NCBI GenBank assembly: GCA_937943045.1
Contig: CALEBN010000041.1
Location: forward strand, 1 to 64,000
DNA: 64,000 nt
Source of the DNA: an uncultured Collinsella sp.
GTDB taxonomy: Bacteria; Actinomycetota; Coriobacteriia; Coriobacteriales; Coriobacteriaceae
Reading direction: 5' to 3'
Shown: positions 52,714 to 61,730 of the stretch, piece by piece
How positions within the stretch are numbered: position 1 is the first letter of the stretch
Layout of the letters: each line of letters starts with the position of its first letter
The notes under the pieces: model-generated
Databases searched by the model: none
What the model saw: only the letters and a program-made list of their open reading frames with translations
What the model was told of the DNA's origin: nothing
Program-made: the position numbers and the translations under genes

Positions 52714-53408
52714 AACGCGCCTTTATGTCCGAACTCGCCATCGTTCGCACGCTCATCCCGAGCATTGCGGGCGTCGGCTTGTTCATCTTCGTTGTGCTGA
52801 CGCTCGTCAACGCGTCGGATGGCGATTCCGGTATGAGCGCCGGCGCCTGCGCCGTCAGTGCCATGTCGCCCATCATAGTCATGAACTCACTGGCCGGTTT
52901 CGACAATCAAAACGGTTGGGAGCGCTACCGGGCAACGCTGCCCTTCTCGCGCAAAGACATCATCCGCGCACGCTACCTGAGCGTTATTGTCTTCTCCGCC
53001 GTCATGGCATGTGCAGCTACGCTTTTGAGCATCGCCTCCATCCCGCTCTTCAACAGCGCGGGCATTCCTTCGACGGGACAGACGGTCTTTGAAATCGCAA
53101 TCGCCTCGGCAGCATCGATGCTCATCTCCCTCATGATGGTGTTTTTGGCGCAGCCGCTGTTCTTTCGATTTGGTCACATGGAGGCGCTGCGCCTATCCGT
53201 TGGCCTGTTTGCCCTGCTTGGTTGCGGCACCATGGCCACGCTGAGCTCCTCCAACCCCATCAGCAACTGGCTCATGTCGATTGCCGGAGCGAATCCCGAT
53301 CCTGCCGTTCTTGGCTGCCTGTGCGCAGGAATTGCCGTACTGGCCCTCGCGCTATGTGCAGTCAGCTGTACCGTCAGCACCAAGGTTTATCAAGTACGCG
53401 ATCTGTAG
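52710..53408 (+). CDS. ABC-2-type permease
   Basis: 232 residues with six membrane helices (LIPSIAGVGLFIFVVLTL, IVMNSLAGFDNQNGW, VIVFSAVMACAATLL, AASMLISLMMVFLA, LSVGLFALLGCG, LCAGIAVLALALCAV). WERYRATLPFSRKDIIRARYL between helices 2 and 3 is typical of ABC-2 permeases in GntR-linked operons. It overlaps the ATPase gene by four bases. Export substrate unknown. Confidence 0.87.
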   Translation: MKRAFMSELAIVRTLIPSIAGVGLFIFVVLTLVNASDGDSGMSAGACAVSAMSPIIVMNSLAGFDNQNGWERYRATLPFSRKDIIRARYLSVIVFSAVMACAATLLSIASIPLFNSAGIPSTGQTVFEIAIASAASMLISLMMVFLAQPLFFRFGHMEALRLSVGLFALLGCGTMATLSSSNPISNWLMSIAGANPDPAVLGCLCAGIAVLALALCAVSCTVSTKVYQVRDL

Positions 53409-53503
53409 GCACGCGAAACTCGACCTATGCAGGCCACTATCGGTCGCAATCGCCCATCCGCAAATCCGTGACAAACGGCATGTCCCCGGCGTGCGTCACC
53501 GTG

Positions 53504-54793
53504 CTACTTGCGCAGCGGCTTGGGCAGCGGAATGCCAGCGGCGATAACGGCGGCGATGATCATGCAGACGATGCCCTTGAGCGGAAAGCACATAAGCAGC
53601 AGGCCCACAACCATGACAGGCTGGCGCATGACCGCACCCATCGTCGATGCCGTGCAGACGGCGACGCAAAAGACCGGATCTGCGCCGGTGAGGATGGCAA
53701 GGCCATAGCCCAGGCTTACGCCTGAGAAGATAACGGGGAAGAAGTGACCGCCGCGCCAACCAAGGTTGATGAGGGCGGGGGTCAGCATGGCCTTGACCAG
53801 ACCGGTCGCGATAAGCACGCCAGCGGGAATGGTCAGGTAGGTTTCCATGAGCACGTCGGCCTGAGTCTCGCCGGCAAACATGGTGTAGGGCAGGACCGTG
53901 CCGCAGATGGCGAGCGCCAGACCGGCTAGCATGGCCTTGACGACAGGACGCTCCCCTATTGCATGGGCAAGCGCCTCGCTGGCGTGCTCGGAGACAAAGT
54001 ACAGCCAGCCGCAGATTGTTCCGATCAGCGACAGAGGAATGAGCCAGGTAAGCTCCAGGTTGCCCACCTCGGCGGCCTCGAACCTGGGCATGCCCATGCC
54101 GCCGCCCATGAGCTGGCCGAGCAGCAGGTAGGTGCCCAGGCCGCCGGCAATCGCAATGCCGTAGACCACCGTCTTCTGTGCCTTGGGCAGCTTGATCGTG
54201 ATCTCGTCGGACGCAGAGCCCTCGTCGCCGTCGGCGCTACCGGCAAGCGGTGCCACAAAGCCAAAGACGGGCGCGGTAAAGAGCGCCGTCAGGGCAGCCT
54301 GGGTACCCAGCAGCGTGAGCTCCCTAAACTCGGCGCCAAAGCGACGCATGCGGTCGCCGACCCAGCTGCACAGACCCGCGATAACGCCGGTCAGGCCGGC
54401 CTCCGGTCCAATACTTCCGCCAAACAGCAGCGGCAGCAATGCCGCGAGCGAAAGCTTGCCCAGGTTGTCGTACGGGTAGCACCCGTCTTGCTTAACCTTA
54501 GCCATCACCTGGTTGAGGCCGTCGGTCTTGGTGCCCGTAAGCTTTTCGTACAGACCGATCAGCAGGCCGCCCAGCAGGCAGACAAAAAACGGGTACGGCA
54601 AAAAGCCGAACGGGCCGCTCGCGAGCTCGGGCGACGCCGCGCCCAGCATGTGCGGAATCTCGGTCCACAGATAGTCGATACCGTGCTCCATCGCAAAGAA
54701 GAACAGCCAGACTGCGGCACCTGCGAACGCACCGGTCACGGCAACGCTCATTAAAAACAGCGCGCGGTTTTTGGGTTTGGCAAGGCTATCCAT
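53504..54793 (-). CDS. ClC-family chloride channel or transporter
   Basis: 429 residues with ten or more membrane helices. The ion-path motif is FGGSIGPEAGLTG, with the gating Glu, and a second Phe/Gly motif is GWRGGHFFPVIFSGVSLGY. No CBS domains at the C-terminus. It may be a chloride/proton or fluoride-related antiporter of bacteria. Stands alone on the minus strand. Confidence 0.88.
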   Translation of the reverse strand: MDSLAKPKNRALFLMSVAVTGAFAGAAVWLFFFAMEHGIDYLWTEIPHMLGAASPELASGPFGFLPYPFFVCLLGGLLIGLYEKLTGTKTDGLNQVMAKVKQDGCYPYDNLGKLSLAALLPLLFGGSIGPEAGLTGVIAGLCSWVGDRMRRFGAEFRELTLLGTQAALTALFTAPVFGFVAPLAGSADGDEGSASDEITIKLPKAQKTVVYGIAIAGGLGTYLLLGQLMGGGMGMPRFEAAEVGNLELTWLIPLSLIGTICGWLYFVSEHASEALAHAIGERPVVKAMLAGLALAICGTVLPYTMFAGETQADVLMETYLTIPAGVLIATGLVKAMLTPALINLGWRGGHFFPVIFSGVSLGYGLAILTGADPVFCVAVCTASTMGAVMRQPVMVVGLLLMCFPLKGIVCMIIAAVIAAGIPLPKPLRK

Positions 54794-54918
54794 CGGGTCC
54801 TCCCGCGGTCAAAGTCGACATAGATACGTTTTATTGTAGAGCGAGCGTTGCCCAGACAAGCCAACCATCCGCGCTGCAAACGGCACCATTGGGAGTCATA
54901 GCGGAACAGGCTCAAGAC

Positions 54919-55452
54919 TTATCCGTTAATAATCGAGGCAATCTCGCGCAAATCGTCGGCAAAGTAGATGCCTTGTTGGCGCTGCGGACTCGACAATGCC
55001 TTTTCGATCATGTGCCCGAGCAGGGCTTTGAGGTCGTTGTAGTACCCACCCAGGTTGTACAGAATGCACGGAGCACTCAGGTGCCCCAACGATACCGCGG
55101 ACATAACCTCGGCAATCTCCTCGAGCGTGCCCGTCCCACCGGGAAAGGCGATGAACGCATCACCGAGCTCGATCATCTTGGCTTTGCGCTCGGCCATGTC
55201 ACTTGTAACGATAAGGTCGTCGATGCCCTCGTGCTGGAACTCCGCCTCGATAAAAAAGCTCGGCTCAACGCCCGTCACGTGTCCGCCTGCCCCGAGCACG
55301 CTATCGGCAAGCGCGCCCATCAGGCCCGATTTGGACCCGCCGTATACCAGCGCGTGCCCGTTGGAGCCAATCCAGTTGCCCAGTTCTTGCACCGCAGGCA
55401 GAAATGCTGGGTCGTTACCAACGCTGGCGCCCAGATACACGGTGATATTCAT
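54919..55452 (-). CDS. LOG-family nucleotide phosphoribohydrolase-like protein
   Basis: 177 residues from ATG 55452 (MNITVYLGASVG) with GAGGGG upstream. Rossmann fold with VYGGSKSGLMG, MAERKAKMIELGDAFIAFPG and GGTGTLEE, the diagnostic LOG motif. LOG enzymes remove ribose 5-phosphate from nucleoside monophosphates such as cytokinin precursors. In bacteria the usual role is unclear. It follows the potassium channel gene by 36 bp on the same strand. Confidence 0.87.
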   Translation of the reverse strand: MNITVYLGASVGNDPAFLPAVQELGNWIGSNGHALVYGGSKSGLMGALADSVLGAGGHVTGVEPSFFIEAEFQHEGIDDLIVTSDMAERKAKMIELGDAFIAFPGGTGTLEEIAEVMSAVSLGHLSAPCILYNLGGYYNDLKALLGHMIEKALSSPQRQQGIYFADDLREIASIING

Positions 55453-55488
55453 ATTCAATCCCCCTCGTCGTGACGCACGGCGCCCGCT

Positions 55489-55914
55489 CTAGCGTTGGCG
55501 GCGGCGATATTCGCGCACACGGCGCGACAGGTCGGCGAGCTCGTCACGATCAAGCTCTTCCAAATGCTCAAGATCGTCCATAAAGCGCGCCATGGTGTCC
55601 TTTTGGCGCAGCTTAATGAGCGTATTGCAGTAGTTCACCGCCACACCCGTGAGCATGGCGATGTAGAAGATGCTGATGACGCTCAGGACGACGGTAATAG
55701 CGCGGGCGACCGGCGTTTCGGCCGGGATATCGCCAAAGCCGATGGTCGAGACCGTCTCAAAGCTAAACCAGAGACCATCGCCAAACGTGAGGGTCGTGGG
55801 CTCGGACAGCCAGACAGCCGTTGAGCACAGCAGATAGAAGATAAGAAACAGGCCCGTGATGCGCGCAAAGCCAGCCTGGCGTAACACGTCGGCAAGCGTC
55901 CTGAGCTTTTTCAT
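55489..55914 (-). CDS. Two-helix potassium channel
   Basis: 141 residues, start at 55914 (MKKLRTLADVLRQ) behind AAAGGG. Two membrane helices flank the pore loop, whose filter reads SFETVSTIGFGDIPAE (TIGFGD in place of TVGYGD). A charged C-terminal helix follows and may form a coiled coil. It should conduct potassium passively. Same strand as the LOG gene. Confidence 0.85.
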   Translation of the reverse strand: MKKLRTLADVLRQAGFARITGLFLIFYLLCSTAVWLSEPTTLTFGDGLWFSFETVSTIGFGDIPAETPVARAITVVLSVISIFYIAMLTGVAVNYCNTLIKLRQKDTMARFMDDLEHLEELDRDELADLSRRVREYRRRQR

Positions 55915-55984
55915 CGCGACCCTTTCCACGGACAACCAATCACGTTCGCTCGGTATTGTCCCACGCCTCCCCCGCAAACGGAAC

Positions 55985-56040
55985 TAGTCATTGGGGACGT
56001 TCTTAAATGACTAGTCGTTTAAGAACGTCCCCAATGACCA
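55985..56040. repeat. Facing pair of AGTCATT/GGGGACGTTCTT repeats
   Basis: TAGTCATTGGGGACGTTCTT begins at 55985; its inverse ends at 56040 (AAGAACGTCCCCAATGACCA). Arms of 23 bp differ at one base. Each arm also folds on itself (AGTCATT/AATGACT). Same family as 43351-43408 and 62969-62996. Confidence 0.92.
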
Positions 56041-56109
56041 CCAGCTGCCGACTGGGCAGGCTGAGCTGGTATCCTTATGCGGTATTGTCTCGATTCGTTA
56101 GGATTGCAC

Positions 56110-58914
56110 GTGAGAGCTTCCGCTGTCCTTCGTTCAGTTATATGTCGCACCCTGGCCGTCGCGCTTGCTGCGTTCGCCGTACTGAGCGCCGTCATACCCG
56201 CCCCCGCCTTTGCCGCCGAATCCGATCAGCAGGTCAAGACGGTCCGCGTTGGTTGGCTCGTCAACAACGAGGGCTTCCAGGACGGCACCCCCGGCGAGCG
56301 TCTCTCGGGATGGGGCTACGAGTACCTCCAGACCCTATCGTACTACACGCCCGGTTGGCGGTACGAATACGTCTCTGGCACCTTCACCGAGCTTATGGAC
56401 ATGCTCGAGGCGGGCGAAATCGACCTCATGCCCAACATCTCCTACTCCGAGGAACGCGCCCAAAAGCTGCTCTTTTCCTCGAACCCCGAGGGCACCGAGC
56501 GCTACTACATCTACGCCAGGCCCGACCGTGACGACCTCGCAAAGGGTGACCCTCAAGCACTCCAAGGTCTCACTATCGGCTACAACCCTGGCGTTATGCA
56601 AACCTTCGTTGGCCAGCAGTGGCTCGCCAACGAGGGAGTCACCTGCACATACAGGGAGTATGACGGAGGATCCGATCTCTTTGATGCGCTCGCAAACGAC
56701 GAAGTCGATGCCGTCATCATGAACGACACGACCTCGTCGCCCAGTGCCTCCCCCATGTTCTACATCGGCTCGAGCGACTACTATTTTGCCGTTCCCAAAA
56801 GCCGCCCCGACCTGATGAACGACATCAATGCTGCCATGACGGCAATCGCCCGCGTCAACCCACGCTATAACGACGAAGTCAAATCTAACTACTCGACCCA
56901 AAACAGCGGTTCATCATCGCTCAACGGCCCCGAACGTTCCTGGCTCAAAGCAAATGACAACACCATCACACTCGGCTACATTACGGGCAAACTCCCCTAC
57001 TGCAACGAAGACGAAGACGGCAAAATGGAAGGCTCGCTCGCATCGCTTGCGACAACGTTGCACGATAAATTTGGCATTACGGTCAAAACCGTCACCTTTG
57101 ATAGCTACAAGATGATGTCAAAGGCCCTGTCAAAGGGAAGCATAGACGTTGCGCTGCCGGTATACCGAGATTACTGGTTTGCCGAGCAAATAGGCGTTGT
57201 GCAGTCGGTATCGTTGGGGACCATGTCCCTCACCGCCATCCACACCGGCAGCAACCTGAACAAAGACCTCCAGAACATCGCCTGTACCAAATCATCGTTT
57301 ATCAACAAAAATGCACTTGAAAGTCTGTTCCCCACAGCGACCGTAACTGAATACCAATCCGACGATGAAGTGTTCGACGCCCTCAGGAAGGGAACGGCGC
57401 ACTGCATCGTCGCTCCCAGTTCACGCGTAAAAACCATTGGCGACCGTTACGATCTCGAGGACTGCGAGACGGTCGAGCTCCCTGACACCTGTGAGCTCTC
57501 GTGCTGGATTTCGCGCGGAAAGCCCGAGCTGCTGGGAATCATCAACAAGGGCATCATCAATGCCGGAGAATCGCTCTCCGCAAGCAATTTCTCCTCCACG
57601 TCGTACACGGCCCAGGAATCCAACGCGCTTCAATTCCTTTATCGCAACCGCACCGCCATTGCAGCCACCCTCATCGGTATGTTGTCGGTCGGCATCGTCC
57701 TGCTCATCTGGGCGCTCGTGCGCGCTCGAACCGAGCGCAAAAAAGCCGATGCCGCCAACGCCGCTAAGACGGCATTCCTCACGCGCATGAGCCACGACAT
57801 CCGCACGCCGCTCAACGGCATCCTGGGCCTTATCGAGATCGAGGAATTGAAGGAAGGCGATATGCAAGTCGCCCGCGAGAGCCGTGCCAAGGCGCGCGTT
57901 GCCGCCAATCACCTGCTTTCGCTGATCAACGACATCCTCGAGATGGGCAAAATCGAAGACCGCAAGCTAACACTGGAACATGCGCCTTTTAACCTCAAAA
58001 AGCTCTGTGACGATACGCTGGTGCTGTGCAAGCTCCGCGCATCCGATAACGGCATCACAATGCAGGACAATAGTCTGCCGTACGCCACGGGACCATACAT
58101 GATCGGCAGTCCCACCCATATCCGACAGATTATGATCAACCTGTTAAACAACAGCATTAAGTACAACAAGCACGGCGGCTCCGTCACCTTTAGCTCAAAG
58201 ACCAAACCACTCGATAACGGGCGCGCGCTCTTTTGCTTTAGCGTTCCGGATACCGGCATTGGCATGGCTCCCGAGTTTTTAAAGCATATCTATGAGCCGT
58301 TTGCACAAGAAGGTGACAATGCGCGCAGCAAGTTCCAAGGAACCGGCATGGGCATGCCAATCGTCAAGTCGCTTATTGAACTGATGGGCGGTACGATTGA
58401 GATTTCGAGTGAGGTTGACGTGGGAAGTACGTTCAACGTCCAGATTCCGCTCGATATCGACAAGAACCCTCAGACGCGGGCAGATACGGTCGAGAGGGCG
58501 CTCGACTGCTCGCTCGCCGACATGAACGTGCTGCTCGCCGAAGACAACGAATTGAATGCCGAGATTGCCCAGGCGCTGCTCGAAAGCGAAGGCATTGTCG
58601 TAACTCGCGCCGCCGATGGCAACGAAGCGGTCGACCTATACGTTGGCCGTCCCGCCGGCAGCTTCGATGCGATTCTGATGGACATCATGATGCCGGGAAT
58701 GGATGGTTACGAGGCGACCCGCGCGATTCGTCTGAGCGAGAAGATCGATGCAGCCGATATCCCCATCATCGCGCTCACCGCCAATGCCTTTGCCGAGGAC
58801 GCCAAGGCGGCACACGACGCCGGTATGAACGCCCATCTGTCCAAACCGCTCGACTTTAACAAGCTCAAAAACATGCTCGCCCGCATCAAGAAAAACGGAT
58901 CCGTTTCGCTATAG
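56110..58914 (+). CDS. Hybrid sensor histidine kinase with two solute-binding sensor domains
   Basis: 934 residues from GTG 56110 (AGGA seven bases upstream; an ATG at 56077 is possible but lacks a ribosome site). A signal peptide ends near APAFAAES. Two SBP_bac_3-like extracellular domains follow (VRVGWLVNNEGFQ, then ITLGYITGKLPYC), one membrane helix at about 515-537, a HisKA domain with MSHDIRTPLNG (His near 561), an ATPase domain (INLLNNSIKYNKHG, DTGIGM, GTGMGMPIV) and a receiver with LLAEDNELN, phospho-acceptor Asp in MDIMMPGMDG and Lys in SKP. It senses a small outside ligand. No output regulator lies next to it. Confidence 0.92.
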   Translation: MRASAVLRSVICRTLAVALAAFAVLSAVIPAPAFAAESDQQVKTVRVGWLVNNEGFQDGTPGERLSGWGYEYLQTLSYYTPGWRYEYVSGTFTELMDMLEAGEIDLMPNISYSEERAQKLLFSSNPEGTERYYIYARPDRDDLAKGDPQALQGLTIGYNPGVMQTFVGQQWLANEGVTCTYREYDGGSDLFDALANDEVDAVIMNDTTSSPSASPMFYIGSSDYYFAVPKSRPDLMNDINAAMTAIARVNPRYNDEVKSNYSTQNSGSSSLNGPERSWLKANDNTITLGYITGKLPYCNEDEDGKMEGSLASLATTLHDKFGITVKTVTFDSYKMMSKALSKGSIDVALPVYRDYWFAEQIGVVQSVSLGTMSLTAIHTGSNLNKDLQNIACTKSSFINKNALESLFPTATVTEYQSDDEVFDALRKGTAHCIVAPSSRVKTIGDRYDLEDCETVELPDTCELSCWISRGKPELLGIINKGIINAGESLSASNFSSTSYTAQESNALQFLYRNRTAIAATLIGMLSVGIVLLIWALVRARTERKKADAANAAKTAFLTRMSHDIRTPLNGILGLIEIEELKEGDMQVARESRAKARVAANHLLSLINDILEMGKIEDRKLTLEHAPFNLKKLCDDTLVLCKLRASDNGITMQDNSLPYATGPYMIGSPTHIRQIMINLLNNSIKYNKHGGSVTFSSKTKPLDNGRALFCFSVPDTGIGMAPEFLKHIYEPFAQEGDNARSKFQGTGMGMPIVKSLIELMGGTIEISSEVDVGSTFNVQIPLDIDKNPQTRADTVERALDCSLADMNVLLAEDNELNAEIAQALLESEGIVVTRAADGNEAVDLYVGRPAGSFDAILMDIMMPGMDGYEATRAIRLSEKIDAADIPIIALTANAFAEDAKAAHDAGMNAHLSKPLDFNKLKNMLARIKKNGSVSL

Positions 58915-58954
58915 TTTTTGCAGCAACCACGCACGACCAGAAAGGAAGCCAACG

Positions 58955-59434
58955 ATGTTTAGGCCCTTACGTCGAAAGAAGCGCGCCATCACCGACGAAG
59001 AAGCGCGCGAACTGCTCGCTACCTGCAAGCGCGGCGTCTTTGCCGTCAACGGCGACGATGGCTACCCGTACGCCATTCCCGTCAACTACTTCTTTGACGC
59101 CGAGCACGACAAGATTTATTTCCATGGCGCCAAGGCCGGCCACAAGGTCGACGCACTCAAGCGCGATGACAAGGTCTGCTTTACCGTTTACGGCAACGAG
59201 TGGTACCAGGACGGTGACTGGGCTCCCTACGTTATGAGTACCGTGGTCTTTGGCCGCTGTCGCCTGGCGAATGACACCCCCGCTTTTATCGAAGATAAAG
59301 TTCGCCAGCTCGCGCTTAAGTACTACCCTTCTGCCGAAGAAGTCGAAGAGGAAATCGCCAAGGACATTAAGGGCGTCCAGCTCTACGAGATTACAATTGA
59401 ACATCTTTGCGGCAAGCAGATTCAAGAAAAGTAA
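58955..59434 (+). CDS. Pyridoxamine 5'-phosphate oxidase-like flavoprotein (NimA-related)
   Basis: 159 residues with GAAAGGAAG before the ATG. Split-barrel flavin-binding fold: TCKRGVFAVNGDDGYPYAIPV at the N-terminus, KIYFHGAKAGHKVDAL, and VCFTVYGNEWY. Nim-type proteins reduce nitro groups; most relatives have unknown substrates. It follows the hybrid kinase by 40 bp and might share its transcript. Confidence 0.85.
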   Translation: MFRPLRRKKRAITDEEARELLATCKRGVFAVNGDDGYPYAIPVNYFFDAEHDKIYFHGAKAGHKVDALKRDDKVCFTVYGNEWYQDGDWAPYVMSTVVFGRCRLANDTPAFIEDKVRQLALKYYPSAEEVEEEIAKDIKGVQLYEITIEHLCGKQIQEK

Positions 59435-59481
59435 GCCTCTCAGCAGGTCTGCGCCCAATGGTTACAGATGCCTTACCACAC

Positions 59482-59513
59482 GGGGCCTTCTAGCCAACTT
59501 GGCAGAAGGCCCC
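59482..59513. terminator. Hairpin between convergent genes
   Basis: GGGGCCTTCT pairs with AGAAGGCCCC (59482-59491 and 59504-59513), with AGCCAACTTGGC inside. No T run; probably bidirectional. Confidence 0.6.
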
Positions 59514-59528
59514 ACATGCAGCGCACGC

Positions 59529-60743
59529 TTACCGTGCATTAAAAACGTAGCGGTCCAGGCGGTCGCACGCTTCCCTCACGCGCGAAAGCGGCAGCGCCAG
59601 ATTCACGCGAATGTGGCAGGGCCCGTGGAACGGGCGGCCGTCCTGATACCCCACGCCCACGCGCGCCCCCTCGTCGAGCAACCACTGAATATCGCGGCCA
59701 TGCTCGCGGCACCACTCGGTGCAGTCCAGAAACACCATGTACGTGCCCTGCGGACGTGAAAACGCGACGCCCTTCCAGTGCTTTTCTGCATACGTGCAGA
59801 AGTACTCGATATTGCCGGCAAGTACCTGGTTGAGCTCGTCCACCCACTCGTAGCCCTGCGGCTGATAGGCACCGATAAGCGCATGCATGGAGAGGACATT
59901 CATCTCGTTGTAGTGAGTCTTGTCGGACACGGCGCACATGCGGTCACGCAGCGTCTCGTTGTAGACAATGTGGTAGCTGCCGACCAGGCCCGCCAGGTTG
60001 AACGTCTTGCTGGGCGCGTAGAGGGCAACCGTACGCATGCGGGCATCCTCGCTCACCGACTGCGTCGGGATATGCTTGTGCCCCGGCAGGATGATATCGG
60101 ACCAAATCTCGTCCGAGATCACCACGCAATCGTGCTGGCGATAGATGTCCATGGCGCGCTCGATCTCGTCGCGCTCCCATACGCGGCCGCAGGGATTGTG
60201 CGGCGAGCAGAACACCGCGGCATGGATGTGGTTTTGGGCGAGCTTGTGCTCCATGTCCTCAAAGTCCATACGCCACACGCCTTGATCGTCGAGCTTAAGC
60301 GGGCTGTGGACAATACGATAGCCCGCGGCTTCGATGGATTTGGTAAAGCCGATGTAGGTGGGGCTATGGACCAGCACCGCATCGCCCGGCTGGACATACG
60401 CGCGCAACGTCGACACGACACCGCCCAGCACGCCGTTTTCGTAGCCGATATGTTCAGGGCGCAGGCCCTCGACGCCATTGCGGCGGCTCTGCCATTCGAT
60501 GATGCGGTCGAAGTACTCGGCGCGCGGGTTAAAGTAGCCAAACATGGGATGCTGAGCGCGCTGAATGATGTGCTCCTGGACCGTGGGCACCGTGGCAAAA
60601 TTCATGTCGGCCACCCACATGGGAATGCGGTCGAAGCCCTCGTCGGGTGCGTTCGGAGCCATACCGGGGATCTCGCCCCAGGAGTCAACGGCGATGGAGT
60701 CCATGCCGTGGCGGTCGATAAGCGAGCTAAAGTCGTATTTCAT
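59529..60743 (-). CDS. MalY/PatB-family cystathionine beta-lyase or aminotransferase
   Basis: 404 residues. Fold-type I PLP enzyme with MWVADMNFATVP near the N-terminus, FCSPHNPCGRVW, SDEIWSDIILPGHKHIP, and the PLP Lys in PSKTFNLAGL, all typical of PatB/MalY. These enzymes cleave cystathionine or cysteine S-conjugates to give thiols, pyruvate and ammonia. In gut bacteria they can produce hydrogen sulfide. Stands alone. Confidence 0.92.
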   Translation of the reverse strand: MKYDFSSLIDRHGMDSIAVDSWGEIPGMAPNAPDEGFDRIPMWVADMNFATVPTVQEHIIQRAQHPMFGYFNPRAEYFDRIIEWQSRRNGVEGLRPEHIGYENGVLGGVVSTLRAYVQPGDAVLVHSPTYIGFTKSIEAAGYRIVHSPLKLDDQGVWRMDFEDMEHKLAQNHIHAAVFCSPHNPCGRVWERDEIERAMDIYRQHDCVVISDEIWSDIILPGHKHIPTQSVSEDARMRTVALYAPSKTFNLAGLVGSYHIVYNETLRDRMCAVSDKTHYNEMNVLSMHALIGAYQPQGYEWVDELNQVLAGNIEYFCTYAEKHWKGVAFSRPQGTYMVFLDCTEWCREHGRDIQWLLDEGARVGVGYQDGRPFHGPCHIRVNLALPLSRVREACDRLDRYVFNAR

Positions 60744-60851
60744 GCTGAACTCCCGTGCAAAGTTGATTGTTTTGGTAGGCGTTATTGTCCACCAGCGTGG
60801 GCGGTTTTGGAGCGGGGTTAGGCGTTGTTTTTGACGGATACGGACGGATGG

Positions 60852-61598
60852 TTAGTCCCGCGCGTCGTTGATGGCGGTTACCGTCAACCTGGCGCCGTCG
60901 ACCGTAAACGATATATCAAGCCCGGCGTAAGCCAAATGGTAAACGCGGTTTGGCTCGTGCTTGCTGCCCGCGCGGCGCGGATCTTGGCGAAGGACCTCGA
61001 CCAAACCAGGGAGCTTTGCGGGCGGGACCATATCCTGCAGCGCTTGTGGGAACTCGACGTCGAGCTCTTGCCACGGAGTACCCTCAATCCAGCCGCCCGT
61101 CGCATCTGGGTGACAGTCGGCAAATGGAATATAGGGCTTAATGTCGTAGATGGGCGTGCCGTCACGCAGGTCGGCCCCCAGCACATGGATGATGGGACCA
61201 TTGTCGGTGAGCTCGACGCGATCGAGCTTGACGCAGGTAAGACCGATGGGATTAGGGCGAAACGGACTGCGCGTGGCAAACACGCCCACGCGCTTGGCTC
61301 CACCCAACCGCGGCGGGCGCACGGTTTTCGACCATTTTGCGTTGGTGCCGGACCTGTCCTGCGTCTTGGCATCGGCAGCTATGTCCTTAGCCGTGCCGCC
61401 GGGCGTTCCGTTTTCGAAGCGCCACAGCAGCCATAGGTGAGAGAAGGAGTCCAGACCCTCGACCGCCGCACTGGAGGCAAATTCCGGCTCAAACACGATG
61501 CGTCCCTGCAGATGGGGCGCCAAAAAGCTGTTGCGCGGAATGCCAAACTTCTGCGGCAGATCGGTATGTATGTGTGCAATAGGTTCCATGCCGGTCAT
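60852..61598 (-). CDS. TrmO-like tRNA (t6A37) N6-methyltransferase
   Basis: 248 residues, start at 61598 (MTGMEPIAHIHTD; ATG 61589 is possible). TsaA/YaeB barrel: IVFEPEFASSAAVEGLDSFS, the signature FATRSPFRPNPIGLTCVKL, and VLGADLRDGTPIYDIKPYIP. A C-terminal domain with KLPGLVEVLRQDPR follows, as in full-length TrmO. It uses SAM to methylate t6A at position 37 of some tRNAs. The ribosome site is weak. Confidence 0.88.
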   Translation of the reverse strand: MTGMEPIAHIHTDLPQKFGIPRNSFLAPHLQGRIVFEPEFASSAAVEGLDSFSHLWLLWRFENGTPGGTAKDIAADAKTQDRSGTNAKWSKTVRPPRLGGAKRVGVFATRSPFRPNPIGLTCVKLDRVELTDNGPIIHVLGADLRDGTPIYDIKPYIPFADCHPDATGGWIEGTPWQELDVEFPQALQDMVPPAKLPGLVEVLRQDPRRAGSKHEPNRVYHLAYAGLDISFTVDGARLTVTAINDARD

Positions 61599-61730
61599 TG
61601 TACGGCATGGAGGTGTGGGGCGTTGCGCGCAATTCTTCGCCGCGGTTCCCCGTCGTGCAACCAACGGTTGCTTGGAAGGGCACCTGCTGCCGCGTATGCT
61701 TAAGCCATCAACCAGCAGAAAGGAACCGCT

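Noticed and set aside
53468..53499. Another GGGAC-type hairpin (GTGAC...TGTCCCC...GTCAC)
   Set aside because: Outer five bases pair and the core is similar, but the inner stem has several mismatches; too weak to list.
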